Shown piece by piece: positions 8,116 through 17,294 of a stretch of DNA of 64,000 nt; the first letter of the stretch is position 1; each line of letters starts with the position of its first letter. The stretch covers positions 1 through 64,000 of the forward strand of contig NZ_JAHVIA010000009.1 of the NCBI RefSeq assembly GCF_019801965.1, in the 5' to 3' direction. The notes beneath the pieces were generated by a model. It was not told the origin of the DNA, ran no database searches, and saw only the letters and a program-made list of their open reading frames with translations. Both the position numbers and the translations under genes were made by a program. Source of the stretch: Salipiger bermudensis (GTDB taxonomy: Bacteria > Pseudomonadota > Alphaproteobacteria > Rhodobacterales > Rhodobacteraceae).

Positions 8116-8892
8116 TTACCAGGAGGTCAGCACGGTGCCGTGGTATTTCTCTTCGATGAACGCCTTGATCTCGGGGCTGTGGTAGGCGTCGATCAGCGGC
8201 TGGACCCAGGGCTGTTCCTCGTCGCCTTCACGCACCACGATGATGTTGACGTAAGGATTATCGGCGCTCTCCATCGCGATCGAGTCTTCCTTCGGGTTCA
8301 GGCCCGAGGCGATGGCGTAGTTGGTGTTGATCAGCGCCGCGTCGAGATCGGCCAGCGAGCGCGGCAGCTGCGCCGCGTCGAGCTCGCGGAAGCGGATGTC
8401 CTGCGGGTTCTCGACGATGTCGAGCACCGTCGGCACCAGGCCGGTGCCCTCGGCCAGCCTGATCAGCCCGAGGCTCTGCAGCACCAGCAGCGCGCGGCCG
8501 CCATTGGTGGGATCGTTGGGGATGCCCATCGAGCCGCCCTCGGGGAAGTCGGCCATGTCGGTGATCTTGTCGGAATAGACGCCCATCGGGGTGGTGATGG
8601 TGGTCGCCACCGGCACCAGCGCGAAGCCGCGATCCTTCACCTGGTTGTCGAGATAGGGGTCGTGCTGGAACGAGTTGGCCTCGATGTCGCCATCGGCCAG
8701 CGCCTGGTTCGGCACAACGTAATCCGAGAACTCGACCACGTCGATGTTGAGGCCCATCGGCTCGGCGATCTTGGCCACCTCTTCCATGATCTCGGCATGC
8801 TCGCCGGGCGAGACGCCGACCTTGATGTCCTCGGCCGAGGCGGTGCCGGCGATCAGCGCCAGCGCGGAGACGACGGGGATCAGTCGCTTCAT
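8116..8892 (-). CDS. metQ: Methionine ABC transporter substrate-binding protein
   Basis: The 258-residue NlpA/MetQ-family protein has a cleavable signal (about residue 20, GTASA/ED). Family motifs include IKVGVSPGEHAEIME, SFQHDPYLDNQ and IPNDPTNGGRALL. The ATG at 8892 follows AAGGAAGG. The signal has no lipobox cysteine, so unlike E. coli MetQ this would be a free periplasmic protein. It is the last gene of metN-metI-metQ and should deliver D/L-methionine or a relative to MetNI. Confidence 0.9.
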   Translation of the reverse strand: MKRLIPVVSALALIAGTASAEDIKVGVSPGEHAEIMEEVAKIAEPMGLNIDVVEFSDYVVPNQALADGDIEANSFQHDPYLDNQVKDRGFALVPVATTITTPMGVYSDKITDMADFPEGGSMGIPNDPTNGGRALLVLQSLGLIRLAEGTGLVPTVLDIVENPQDIRFRELDAAQLPRSLADLDAALINTNYAIASGLNPKEDSIAMESADNPYVNIIVVREGDEEQPWVQPLIDAYHSPEIKAFIEEKYHGTVLTSW

Positions 8893-8939
8893 GGGGGATT
8901 TCCTTCCTTGATGCATTCTTCTGATGCTTGAACGTGGGA

Positions 8940-9614
8940 TCAGCGGCCGCGGTTGCGCGGCGCGCGCTTGTCGACCAGTCTGGCCAGCCCCTCGCCGAGG
9001 GACTGCACGAGCTGGACCAGCACGATGAGGATGACGACCACCGCCAGCATGACTTCGGGCATGAAGCGCTGGTAGCCGTAGCGGATGCCGAGATCGCCCA
9101 GACCCTCGCCGCCCACGGCGCCGACCATGGCCGAGTAGCCGATCAGGCTGACCACGGCGAGCGTCAGGCCCAGCGTAATGCCGGGCAGCGCCTCGGGGAT
9201 CAGCACCTTGCGGATGATCTGCAGCGGCGTCGCGCCCATGGCGCGGGCGGCCTCGATCAGGCCGCTATCGACCTCGCGGATGGCGTTTTCGACCAGCCGG
9301 GCGATGAAGGGCACGGCGGCGATGGTCAGCGGCACGATGGCGGCGGTGGTGCCGATCGAGGTGCCGGCGATCAGCCGGGTAAACGGGATGATCGCCACCA
9401 CGAGGATGATGAACGGCACCGAGCGGGTGGCGTTGACCACCAGCCCCAGCACCTTGTTGACCGCCGGCGACGATAGCAGCTCGCCGCGCTGCGAGACCGC
9501 GAGGTAGACGCCGATCGGCAGGCCGAACAGCGTCCCGAGCGCGCCGGAGATGGCGACCATGTAGAGCGTCTGAAGCGTCGCTTCGATCAGCATGTTGATC
9601 AGGTTAGCCGACAT
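8940..9614 (-). CDS. metI: Methionine ABC transporter permease
   Basis: The 224-residue protein has about five membrane helices and a typical EAA loop for ATPase contact (EAARAMGATPLQIIRKVLIPEALPG, around residues 140-165). It overlaps the end of metN by 11 bases and is 47 bases upstream of metQ, the canonical metNIQ order. Confidence 0.94.
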   Translation of the reverse strand: MSANLINMLIEATLQTLYMVAISGALGTLFGLPIGVYLAVSQRGELLSSPAVNKVLGLVVNATRSVPFIILVVAIIPFTRLIAGTSIGTTAAIVPLTIAAVPFIARLVENAIREVDSGLIEAARAMGATPLQIIRKVLIPEALPGITLGLTLAVVSLIGYSAMVGAVGGEGLGDLGIRYGYQRFMPEVMLAVVVILIVLVQLVQSLGEGLARLVDKRAPRNRGR

Positions 9615-10665
9615 AGCCCAGCACCTCCGTAATCAGCTCGTGACGTTCGAGATAGGCGCGCGCCTCGGCCCCGCGCCCGGCCTCGACCGAGACCAGCAGG
9701 TTGCCGAACGGGTGCGGGCCGATCTCCTCGATGGCGCCGGCGAGGATGTTGACGGCGATGCCGAGCTCCGAGGTCAGCATGGCGAGCATCGGGTCGGTGG
9801 CATGGCGCCCGGCGAAGGTGACGCGGATCACCTCCTGCGCTTTCCCCTCCGGACGCTCCGGCTGCAGCCGGTCGGCGATGAAGCTCGGCAGGGTGACGCC
9901 GGTGATCCCCGAAAGGAACGAGCGCGTGGTGGGATGCTTGGGGTCGGCAAAGACCTCGTAGGTGCTGCCCGCTTCGACGATGCGGCCGCCGTCGATCACC
10001 GCCACATGGCTCGCGATGTCGCGCACCACCGCCATTTCGTGGGTGATCAGAAGGATGGTCAGACCGAGATCGCGGTTGATGTCGGCCAGCAGCTTCAGCA
10101 CGGTCTGCGTGGTCTCGGGATCGAGCGCCGAGGTGGCCTCGTCCGAGAGCAGCACCTTCGGCCGGGTGGCGAGTGCCCGGGCGATGCCGACGCGCTGCTT
10201 CTGCCCGCCCGAAAGCTCCGCCGGGTAGCGCCGGCTGAGATCCTCGAGCCCGACGCGGGCGATCAGGTCATCGACCCGCGGCTTGATCTCGGACGAGGGA
10301 ACGCCGGCGATCTCAAGCGGCAGCGCCACGTTGCCATAGACCGTGCGCGAGCTCAGCAGGTTGAAGTGCTGGAAGATCATTCCGACATCGCGGCGGATGT
10401 GGCGCAGCTCGGCGGCGCTGGCGCGCCCGACATCGTGCCCGGCGACCGTCACCGTGCCCGTGGTCGGCTGCTCCAGCCCGTTGACCATGCGCAAGAGCGT
10501 CGACTTGCCGGCGCCCGAGCGCCCGATGATTCCGGTGATCGTCCCGGCCGGCACGTCGAGGCTCACGTCCTCGAGCGCCATGACCTGGCCCGAGCCCTTC
10601 TTGTCGAAGGACTTGCCAAGGGCCGCGAAGCTGATCGCGGCGCCTGTTGTCTGTTTCTCGGCCAT
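9604..10665 (-). CDS. metN: Methionine ABC transporter ATP-binding protein
   Basis: The 353-residue protein has Walker A GRSGAGKST, signature LSGGQKQRVGIARAL and Walker B VLLSDEATSALD, followed by a C-terminal NIL domain (about 275-353) of the kind that senses methionine in MetN. In the 158-base region upstream of its start I could not recognise a SAM riboswitch or an S-box. An inverted CCGG-rich element lies there, but nothing convincing. Confidence 0.95.
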   Translation of the reverse strand: MAEKQTTGAAISFAALGKSFDKKGSGQVMALEDVSLDVPAGTITGIIGRSGAGKSTLLRMVNGLEQPTTGTVTVAGHDVGRASAAELRHIRRDVGMIFQHFNLLSSRTVYGNVALPLEIAGVPSSEIKPRVDDLIARVGLEDLSRRYPAELSGGQKQRVGIARALATRPKVLLSDEATSALDPETTQTVLKLLADINRDLGLTILLITHEMAVVRDIASHVAVIDGGRIVEAGSTYEVFADPKHPTTRSFLSGITGVTLPSFIADRLQPERPEGKAQEVIRVTFAGRHATDPMLAMLTSELGIAVNILAGAIEEIGPHPFGNLLVSVEAGRGAEARAYLERHELITEVLGYVG

Positions 10666-10823
10666 CCGAGCCTCTCGCTAGCGTCCGGCCTCCTCCCGCG
10701 GCGCGATAGACCGGATTAGCCGGACGGACGCAAGGGGCTGTCTGTGCAAACCCGTTGTCCGCCGGGCCGCAGGCTCGACCGACAGGCGATCCCCGCCAGG
10801 CGCTGGATTGCGCGGCGCGGCGG

Positions 10824-11576
10824 TTAGCGGGCGTTGTTGCGCAGCAGGTCGCGGTAGCGCTCGAGGCTGCCCTCGAGATGCGCCTTCATCGCCTGCTCTG
10901 CCGCATCGGCATCGCCGAGGATGATGGCATCGATGATCCGGTCGTGCTCGCTGACCAGATCCGGGTTCGGCACGTAGGCGCGCGGCGGCCCGCGCCGCGG
11001 CTCGAGCTCGACCCGCGGCACGAGGCCGGGCCGGATCAGCGACAGGAACTCGGGGAAGCGCTTGTTCTGAGAGGCTTCGGCGATGGCGTAGTGAAAGGCG
11101 AAATCCGCCTCCCGTGTCGAGGCGCCGGTCTCGAAGCACTTGGCGACCTCGCCCTGCGCCTTGACGATCTTGTCGATCTGCGCGCCCGAGCGCCGGGTCG
11201 CGGCCAGCGCGGCGGAGCGGATCTCGAAGGCGGAGCGCAGCTCGAAGAGCTCGATCACGCCGGACAGCCGCTCGGTGTCGAGATCGGAGAACGGGCGCTG
11301 CTTTGCCTTCGACGGGTCGAGCACGTAGACCCCCGAGCCCTTGCGTGCCTCGATCAGCCCCTCCGAGCGCAGCTGCGCGAAGACCTCGCGCACCACGGTG
11401 CGGCTGACCGAGTGCCGGCGCGTCAGCTCCGATTCGCTCGGCAGACGGTCACCCGGCGCGAAATCGCCCTGGTCGATCGCCGCGCGTAGCTCGTCGGCGA
11501 TCACCGCGACGCGGGTGCGGGCGGGGCGCGGCTCCGAGCTCGGGGCCGCGATCTCGGCTGAACCTGTCTTGGACAC
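10824..11576 (-). CDS. GntR-family regulator, FadR/FCD subfamily
   Basis: The 250-residue protein has a winged helix at about residues 22-90 (GDFAPGDRLPSESELTRRHSVSRTVVREVF) and an FCD effector domain containing ADFAFHYAIAEASQN. It is divergent from the enolase-superfamily gene at 11779, and the shared promoter holds two TGT-N3-ACA sites (11706-11726), the operator type expected for FadR-type proteins. It lies in the same direction as metNIQ, but sequence logic assigns it to the sugar-acid operon. A second FCD regulator (19437) shares the same style of sites. Confidence 0.92.
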   Translation of the reverse strand: MSKTGSAEIAAPSSEPRPARTRVAVIADELRAAIDQGDFAPGDRLPSESELTRRHSVSRTVVREVFAQLRSEGLIEARKGSGVYVLDPSKAKQRPFSDLDTERLSGVIELFELRSAFEIRSAALAATRRSGAQIDKIVKAQGEVAKCFETGASTREADFAFHYAIAEASQNKRFPEFLSLIRPGLVPRVELEPRRGPPRAYVPNPDLVSEHDRIIDAIILGDADAAEQAMKAHLEGSLERYRDLLRNNAR

Positions 11577-11705
11577 GCGGCACGGCCCCTCTTTCTGTTA
11601 CACAGATCTCGAAACTACCGGAAAGCGCGGCCTGCCGTCCAGCCCCATGCCCGTGGACAATCGTCCTATCCTTGCGAAATCCCGTATTGACCGCCCCAAA
11701 TAATC

Positions 11706-11726
11706 TGTAATACAACTTGTCATACA
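11706..11726. promoter_or_regulatory. Paired GntR-type operators in the divergent promoter
   Basis: TGTAATACA (11706-11714) and TGTCATACA (11718-11726) both fit TGT-N3-ACA, the palindromic core recognised by FadR-type regulators, with centres 12 bases apart. A possible promoter for the plus-strand operon, TTGACC (11687-11692) with ATACAA at 11710 after a 17-base spacer, would place the operators on the -10 region, consistent with repression. Confidence 0.6.
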
Positions 11727-11778
11727 GAATTGAAGGCCTGCAACCGTCGAGGCGCTTGCGGCACGGGAGGACCAACAC

Positions 11779-12927
11779 GTGATCATCACCGACGTCACCG
11801 CGCGGGTGTTCCGGCACAAGACGCGCCGCCATTCCGACAGCGCCGGCCATGCCCATCCGGGGCCCGAGCACGAGGTGCAGCAGGGCATCCTGACGATCCG
11901 CACCGAGGATGGCCACGAGGGCCACAGCTTTGCCCCGCCCGAGGTGATGCGCCCGCATGTGCTCGACAAATACGTCCGCAAGGTGCTGATCGGGCAGGAC
12001 CACCGCGACCGCGAGCGACTGTGGCAGGACCTCGCCCACTGGCAGCGCGGCTCGGCGGCGCAACTCACCGACCGCACGCTGGCGGTGGTCGATTGCGCGC
12101 TCTGGGATCTCGCCGGGCGCACGCTGGGCCAGCCGGTCTACAAGCTGATCGGCGGCTACCGCGACAAGGTGCTGGCCTACGGCTCGACGATGTGCGGCGA
12201 CGAGCTCGAGGGCGGGCTCGCCACGCCGGAGGATTACGGCCGCTTCGCCGAGACACTGGTGGCGCGCGGCTACAAGGGCATCAAGCTGCACACCTGGATG
12301 CCGCCGGTGAGCTGGTCGCCCGACGTCAAGATGGACCTCAAGGCCTGCGCCGCCGTGCGCGAGGCGGTGGGGCCGGACATCCGCCTGATGATCGACGCCT
12401 TCCACTGGTATTCGCGCACCGATGCGCTGGAGCTCGGGCGCGGCCTCGAGAAGCTCGGCTTCGACTGGATCGAGGAGCCGATGGATGAGCAGTCGATGTC
12501 GTCCTACAAGTGGCTGGCCGATCAGCTCGACATCCCGGTGCTGGGCCCGGAAAGCGCCGCCGGCAAGCACTGGCAGCGGGCGGAATGGGTCAAGGCCGGC
12601 GCCTGCGATATCCTGCGCACCGGCGTCAACGATGTCGGCGGCATCACCCCCGCGCTCAAGACGCTGCACATGGCCGAGGCCTTCGGGATGAATTGCGAGG
12701 TGCACGGCAACACCGCGATGAACCTGCAGGTGGTGGCCGCGGTGCGCAATTGCCGCTGGTACGAGCGCGGCCTGCTGCACCCGTTCCTCGAATATGATGA
12801 CGGGTTCGACTACCTGAAATCGCTGTCCGATCCGATGGATGCCGACGGCTATGTCCACCTGCCCGACCGTCCCGGTCTGGGCGAGGACATCGATTTCGAC
12901 CACATCGAGAACAACCGCGTGGCCTGA
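11779..12927 (+). CDS. Mandelate racemase/muconate lactonising enzyme-family protein, probable acid-sugar dehydratase
   Basis: The 382-residue enolase-superfamily barrel starts at GTG (11779), preceded by GGGAGG. Metal ligands are visible as MIDAFHW (Asp), WIEEPMD (Glu) and GPESA (Glu). The general-base pair appears as KLH on strand 2 (KGIKLHTW) and the histidine of EVHGN. KxH in place of KxK fits sugar-acid dehydratases rather than racemases. The substrate is not readable. It is the first gene of an operon with a family-5 binding protein. Confidence 0.8.
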   Translation: MIITDVTARVFRHKTRRHSDSAGHAHPGPEHEVQQGILTIRTEDGHEGHSFAPPEVMRPHVLDKYVRKVLIGQDHRDRERLWQDLAHWQRGSAAQLTDRTLAVVDCALWDLAGRTLGQPVYKLIGGYRDKVLAYGSTMCGDELEGGLATPEDYGRFAETLVARGYKGIKLHTWMPPVSWSPDVKMDLKACAAVREAVGPDIRLMIDAFHWYSRTDALELGRGLEKLGFDWIEEPMDEQSMSSYKWLADQLDIPVLGPESAAGKHWQRAEWVKAGACDILRTGVNDVGGITPALKTLHMAEAFGMNCEVHGNTAMNLQVVAAVRNCRWYERGLLHPFLEYDDGFDYLKSLSDPMDADGYVHLPDRPGLGEDIDFDHIENNRVA

Positions 12928-12969
12928 GGCCGCGCGCACCGGGATGTCACGAAACCTGAGGGAGGAGAC

Positions 12970-14562
12970 ATGAGACATCTGCTTGCAAGCGCCGCGGTGG
13001 CGGTGCTGATGGCCGGGGCCAGCCCGGCGCTGGCCGAGACGCCGAAAGATCAGCTGATCGTGGCGTTCAACATGAACAACGTCCTGACCATGGACCCGGC
13101 GGCCATCACGGGAGGCGAGGCCGTCCAGATCCTCAACAACGTCTACGACGCGCTGGTCCAGCTCAACCCGGAGACCCGGGCGCTCGAGCCCCGTCTGGCA
13201 GAGAGCTGGGAGATCTCCGACGACAACATGACCGTGACCTTCACCCTGCGCGACGACGCCGTTTTCGCCTCGGGCAACCCGGTCACCGCCCAGGACGTCG
13301 AATACAGCTTCAAGCGGCTGCTGACGCTGAACCTGGCGCAAGCCTCGGCGCTGAAATCGCGCGGCTTCGTCACCGAGGACATCGACACCTATTTCGTCGC
13401 CAAAGATGACAAGACCTTCGTCCTCACCCTGCCGCAGCAGGACGACCCCAAGCTGATCATGATGAACCTCGCCGAGGCCGGGCGCGGCTCGATCCTCGAC
13501 AGCAAGGTGGTCATGGAGCACGAGCAGGACGGCGACTGGGGCCAGGCCTGGCTGACCAACAACGCCGCCGGCTCCGGCGCCTTCGAGCTGACCCGCTGGC
13601 AGGCCAGCGAATACGTCATCCTCAGCCGCAACGAGCAGTTCTGGGAAGACGCGCCCGAAATGAAGCGCGTGCTGATGCGCCACCTGCCCGAGAGCCAGTC
13701 GCAGCGGCTGGGGCTGGAGCAGGGCGATATCGACGTCGGCTTCTCGCTCGCCGCGCCGGATCTCAAGGCGCTCGAGGCCAACGAGGACATCACCGTCGAA
13801 ACCGTGCCCTCGGCCGGGTTCTACTACCTCGCAGTGTCGATGAAGGACGAGAAATTCGCCAATCCCAAGGTGCGCGAGGCGCTGCGTCACCTGATCGACT
13901 ATGATGGCATCAACGGCGCGATCATGCCCTTCTTCGGCGTCAAGAAGCAGCGCCCGATCAATTCCGGCGCCTTCGCGCTGCTGCCCGATCCGGGCTATGC
14001 GCTCGATGTCGAGAAGGCCAAGGCGCTGCTCGCCGAGGCGGGCTATCCCGACGGGTTCGACACCTCGATCCGGGTGATCTCGACGCAGCAGTTCCTCGAC
14101 AGCGCCACCGCGATCCAAGGCACGCTGGCGCAGGCCGGGATCAATGCCGAGATCATCACCGGCGATGGCGGCCAGATCTATGGCGCCATGCGCGAGCGCA
14201 ATTTCGAGCTGCTCGTCGGGCGCGGCGGCGGCGGCCAGCAGCCGCACCCGGACAGCAACCTGCGGGCGCTGATCTACAACCCCGACAATTCCGACGAGGC
14301 CGGGCTGACCAACTACCAGGGCTGGCGCACCTCGTTCTACGACGAGGGCCTCAACGCCAAGATCGAGGCGGCGCTGATCGAGCCCGATGGCGACCGCCAG
14401 ATCGAGCTCTACGAGGATATCCAGGAGACCATCGACCAGGTCGTGCCGTCGATCCAGCCGTTCTCCGAGCGCGTGGTCACCGCCGCCTACCAGGACGGCA
14501 TCGAGGGCATCGTCGTCGATCCGTGGGTGACCCGCTTTGAGGACGTCACAAAGCTCCCCTGA
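12970..14562 (+). CDS. ABC transporter substrate-binding protein, family 5 (peptide/nickel/oligosaccharide type)
   Basis: The 530-residue periplasmic protein has a signal peptide ending near residue 22 (SPALA/ET). The family-5 architecture is clear: FNMNNVLTMDPAAITGG at the mature start, the LAESWEISDDNMTVTFTLRDDAVFASG block, and NPKVREALRHLIDYDGI. No permease gene follows; a terminator does. The matching permeases and ATPases are probably the convergent dppBCDF-type operon at 15.7-19.2 kb. The neighbouring sugar-acid dehydratase suggests an oligosaccharide or uronate ligand instead of peptide. Confidence 0.9.
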   Translation: MRHLLASAAVAVLMAGASPALAETPKDQLIVAFNMNNVLTMDPAAITGGEAVQILNNVYDALVQLNPETRALEPRLAESWEISDDNMTVTFTLRDDAVFASGNPVTAQDVEYSFKRLLTLNLAQASALKSRGFVTEDIDTYFVAKDDKTFVLTLPQQDDPKLIMMNLAEAGRGSILDSKVVMEHEQDGDWGQAWLTNNAAGSGAFELTRWQASEYVILSRNEQFWEDAPEMKRVLMRHLPESQSQRLGLEQGDIDVGFSLAAPDLKALEANEDITVETVPSAGFYYLAVSMKDEKFANPKVREALRHLIDYDGINGAIMPFFGVKKQRPINSGAFALLPDPGYALDVEKAKALLAEAGYPDGFDTSIRVISTQQFLDSATAIQGTLAQAGINAEIITGDGGQIYGAMRERNFELLVGRGGGGQQPHPDSNLRALIYNPDNSDEAGLTNYQGWRTSFYDEGLNAKIEAALIEPDGDRQIELYEDIQETIDQVVPSIQPFSERVVTAAYQDGIEGIVVDPWVTRFEDVTKLP

Positions 14563-14584
14563 CGTCGGCACATCGCTGACGCTG

Positions 14585-14611
14585 AAAGGCGCGGGTCCGT
14601 CCCGCGCCTTT
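14585..14611 (+). terminator. Rho-independent terminator after the family-5 binding-protein gene
   Basis: AAAGGCGCGGG (14585-14595) and CCCGCGCCTTT (14601-14611) form an 11-bp stem with a TCCGT loop followed by CGTTTT. It lies 23 bases past the stop and separates the two convergent operons. Confidence 0.88.
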
Positions 14612-14714
14612 CGTTTTCCAGTGTCTTTGACCTGTCTCGGTTTGCCAATTTCGCTTTGCGGGACTCGCTTTCCGCTCCCACTTACCGGTTCCGTCTTGCC
14701 AGGCGCCGAGAGGC

Positions 14715-15722
14715 TCAGAGGCTGCGGGCGAGGAACGCCACGGCCCCCTCGAGCGTGGTGGCGGGGCAGGTATGGGCGCGGTCGTGAAAGCCGGTGTCGG
14801 GCGCTGGCCCTCCCGCTGCGGCGGCGATGGCGGCCAGCCTATCCCAGGCCCGGGCCACGCTATCTTCGGGCATGTGCGGGTCGCCCCGCCCGGAGCGGTA
14901 GAACTGCGGCTTCGCCCCGCAAAGCCCCGCGAGATCGGGGAAATCCGCGTGATGGGCGAGGCCGGGATGCAGCATCCAGAACGCCGACTGCCCGCGCAAG
15001 AGCGGCGCGCCGGGGCGCATCAGGTCGGCACGGCAGGCCATCCATGACAAGCTTGCGTGGGCCCTGACCTGCGCACAGAGCGCCGCCACTTGCCAGGCGC
15101 GGAAGCCGCCCCAGGAGAAGCCGAAGGCGCCGATGCGGGCGGCGTCGATGCCGGGCTGTCCCGCCAGCCAGAGCGCCGCCTGCACATCCTCGGCCGCGAC
15201 CAGCCCCGCCAGCGACCAGCCGAGCCCCAGCGCGTTGGAGGCGAGCGCCTGCTGCGCCTCGCCCCCGCCCTGCCAGCGCCGGCCCCAGCCCGGCGCGTCG
15301 AGGCAGAGCACCGCGAAGCCGGCCTCTAGAAAGGCCTGCGCCGGGGCCCTGCCCTCGTAGAGCCGCGCCCGCGTCTCTTGCGAGGCGGGCAGGTCACAGA
15401 GCTTTTCCCAGCCGGTCTCGAAAGACCCGCCATGCTCGTGCAGCAGCAGGATCGCCGGATGCGGGCCGGGGCCATGCGGGCACAGAAAGACGCCCTCGGC
15501 CTCCGCGCCGGTGGCGAACGTCAGAGTCACGCGCGTGCCGTCGCAGAGCCCCTCCGCCGGCGCGTCGCAATCGGGCAGCTCGGCGCGCCAGAGCGTGCGC
15601 AGCCGCTCTTCCCAGACGCGGAAAGGCCCTCGCGCAGCGGCGAAGGCCAGGGACATCGGCAGGGCCTGCCGCCGGCGCTCGAGGAACGCCGGCAGCGCGG
15701 GCGGGTCAGATCGCCCGTTCAT
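14715..15722 (-). CDS. Alpha/beta-hydrolase (dienelactone hydrolase/acetyl esterase-like)
   Basis: The 335-residue alpha/beta hydrolase has nucleophile elbow GFSWGG (Ser about 203), an acid in SGRGDPHMP and a C-terminal histidine in HDRAHT. No signal peptide is seen, so it is probably cytoplasmic. It is the last gene of a dpp-type operon and overlaps the upstream ATPase gene by 17 bases. Acetyl-ester removal from imported pectic oligomers would fit the island, but that is inference; the sequence supports only an esterase-type fold. Confidence 0.75.
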   Translation of the reverse strand: MNGRSDPPALPAFLERRRQALPMSLAFAAARGPFRVWEERLRTLWRAELPDCDAPAEGLCDGTRVTLTFATGAEAEGVFLCPHGPGPHPAILLLHEHGGSFETGWEKLCDLPASQETRARLYEGRAPAQAFLEAGFAVLCLDAPGWGRRWQGGGEAQQALASNALGLGWSLAGLVAAEDVQAALWLAGQPGIDAARIGAFGFSWGGFRAWQVAALCAQVRAHASLSWMACRADLMRPGAPLLRGQSAFWMLHPGLAHHADFPDLAGLCGAKPQFYRSGRGDPHMPEDSVARAWDRLAAIAAAAGGPAPDTGFHDRAHTCPATTLEGAVAFLARSL

Positions 15723-16452
15723 ATTCGAGGCTCGCGCCGATCAGCTCCTTGGCATAGGGCTGCGTCGCCCCGCCCCCGGTAATCGCCGCGCGATCGAGCA
15801 CCTCGACGATGCGGCCATGCTGCATGATCGCGAAACGGTCGCACATGTGATCGACCACGGCGAGGTCGTGGCTCACCATCAGGTAGGTGAAGCCCTTCTC
15901 CTTCTGCAGCCGGACCAGCAGGTTCAGCACCTCCGCCTGCACCGAGACATCGAGCGCCGAGGTGGGCTCGTCGAGGAACAGCACGTCCGGTTCGAGGATC
16001 AGCGCGCGGGCAATGGCAACGCGCTGACGCTGGCCGCCCGAGAGCTGGTGCGGGTAGCGGTCAAGAAACTCCACCGGCAGCCCCACATCGCGCATCGCCT
16101 GCGCCAGGCGCGCCTCGCGGTCGTCGAAGCCGTTGATCCGCAGCCCCTCGTCGAGCGCGGTGCGGATCGAGTGGCGCGGGTGCAGCGAGCCATAGGGATC
16201 CTGAAACACCATCTGCACCGTGCGGCAGCGCTCGGCCAACGGCATCTTGCGGACATCGTGATCGCCGATGCGCACCGTGCCGTCCCAGATATTGGTCAGC
16301 ATCGAGGCGCAGCGCAGGATCGTCGACTTGCCCGAGCCGGATTCCCCCACGAGGCCGAAGCACTCGCCCGCCGCCACGTCGAAGCTGACATCGTGCAGCA
16401 CCCGGACCGGGCCGAAGCTGATGGAGAGCCTGTCGATCGAGATCGGTTTCAT
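15706..16452 (-). CDS. ABC transporter ATP-binding protein (DppF/OppF type)
   Basis: The 248-residue ATPase has Walker A GESGSGKST, a Q loop (MVFQDPYGSLHPR), signature LSGGQRQRVAIARAL and Walker B VLFLDEPTSALD. It lacks the long C-terminal oligopeptide extension and is somewhat short for the family. It overlaps the preceding ATPase gene by 4 bases (ATGA), so the two ATPases should be made in equal amounts. Confidence 0.92.
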   Translation of the reverse strand: MKPISIDRLSISFGPVRVLHDVSFDVAAGECFGLVGESGSGKSTILRCASMLTNIWDGTVRIGDHDVRKMPLAERCRTVQMVFQDPYGSLHPRHSIRTALDEGLRINGFDDREARLAQAMRDVGLPVEFLDRYPHQLSGGQRQRVAIARALILEPDVLFLDEPTSALDVSVQAEVLNLLVRLQKEKGFTYLMVSHDLAVVDHMCDRFAIMQHGRIVEVLDRAAITGGGATQPYAKELIGASLEYERAI

Positions 16453-17291
16453 GCGTCTGCCTCCAATGGCTCGAGCCAGCTGTCCTGCCGCGCCAGCACC
16501 GGCAGCGGCTCGCGGGAGCCACCGATGCGCGGCTGCGCCGCCAGCAGGCCGCGCGAATAGGGGTGCCGGGCGTTGTCGAGATCGCGCGCGTCGAGCGTCT
16601 CGACGACGCGGCCGGCATACATGATCAGCACCCGGTCGCAGAACGCGCGCACGAGGTTCAGATCGTGGCTGATCATGATCAGCCCGATGCCCTTGTCCCG
16701 CACCAGCCCGTCGAGGATGCGCAGCACCTGCAGCCGCACCGTGACGTCGAGCGCCGAGGTCGGCTCGTCGGCGATCACCAGATCGGGGCTGGTGAGCAGC
16801 ATCATCGCGATCATCACCCGCTGCCCCATGCCCCCCGAGACCTCGTGCGGGTAGAGATCATAGACCCGCTCGGGATCGCGGATATGGACCTGCTCGAGCA
16901 TCGCGATGGCGCGCGCCTTGGCCTCGGCCTTGGAGCATCTGACATGCGTCCGGTAGGCCTCGGCGATCTGATGGCCGCAGCGCTGGATCGGGTTCAGCGA
17001 GAACTTGGGATCCTGCAGGATCATCGACATGCGCTTGCCGCGCACGTCGAGCATCTGCTTCTCGGGTGCGTTGAGCAGGTCGACCTCCTCGAACTGCATG
17101 CGGTCGGCGGTGATCTCGGCGGTGTCGAGCAGGCGCATGATCGCCCGCCCCACCGTCGACTTGCCCGAGCCGCTCTCGCCCACGATGCCGAGCCGTTCGC
17201 GCCCGAGGGTGAAGCTCACGTCCCGCACCGCAGGTGCCAGCGCGCCGGGATAACGGATCGAGAGCCGTTGAATGTCGAGTACCGGATCCAT
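16449..17291 (-). CDS. ABC transporter ATP-binding protein (DppD/OppD type)
   Basis: The 280-residue ATPase has Walker A GESGSGKST, signature VSGGMGQRVMIAMML and Walker B LVIADEPTSALD. It follows the permease gene by 3 bases and pairs with the second ATPase downstream as a heterodimer, the standard arrangement for dipeptide/oligopeptide-type importers. Confidence 0.92.
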   Translation of the reverse strand: MDPVLDIQRLSIRYPGALAPAVRDVSFTLGRERLGIVGESGSGKSTVGRAIMRLLDTAEITADRMQFEEVDLLNAPEKQMLDVRGKRMSMILQDPKFSLNPIQRCGHQIAEAYRTHVRCSKAEAKARAIAMLEQVHIRDPERVYDLYPHEVSGGMGQRVMIAMMLLTSPDLVIADEPTSALDVTVRLQVLRILDGLVRDKGIGLIMISHDLNLVRAFCDRVLIMYAGRVVETLDARDLDNARHPYSRGLLAAQPRIGGSREPLPVLARQDSWLEPLEADA

Positions 17292-17294
17292 GCC

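Noticed and set aside
10666-10823. Possible SAM or SAH riboswitch upstream of metN
   Set aside because: I looked for SAM-II and SAM/SAH-type cores in the minus-strand leader and could not build a matching pseudoknot; only generic GC inverted repeats are visible.
11449-14571. Minus-strand open frame of 1040 codons
   Set aside because: It is antisense to the GTG-started dehydratase and family-5 binding-protein genes, lacks any recognisable domain and is rich in Arg, Gly, His and Val as expected from GC-rich shadow frames.
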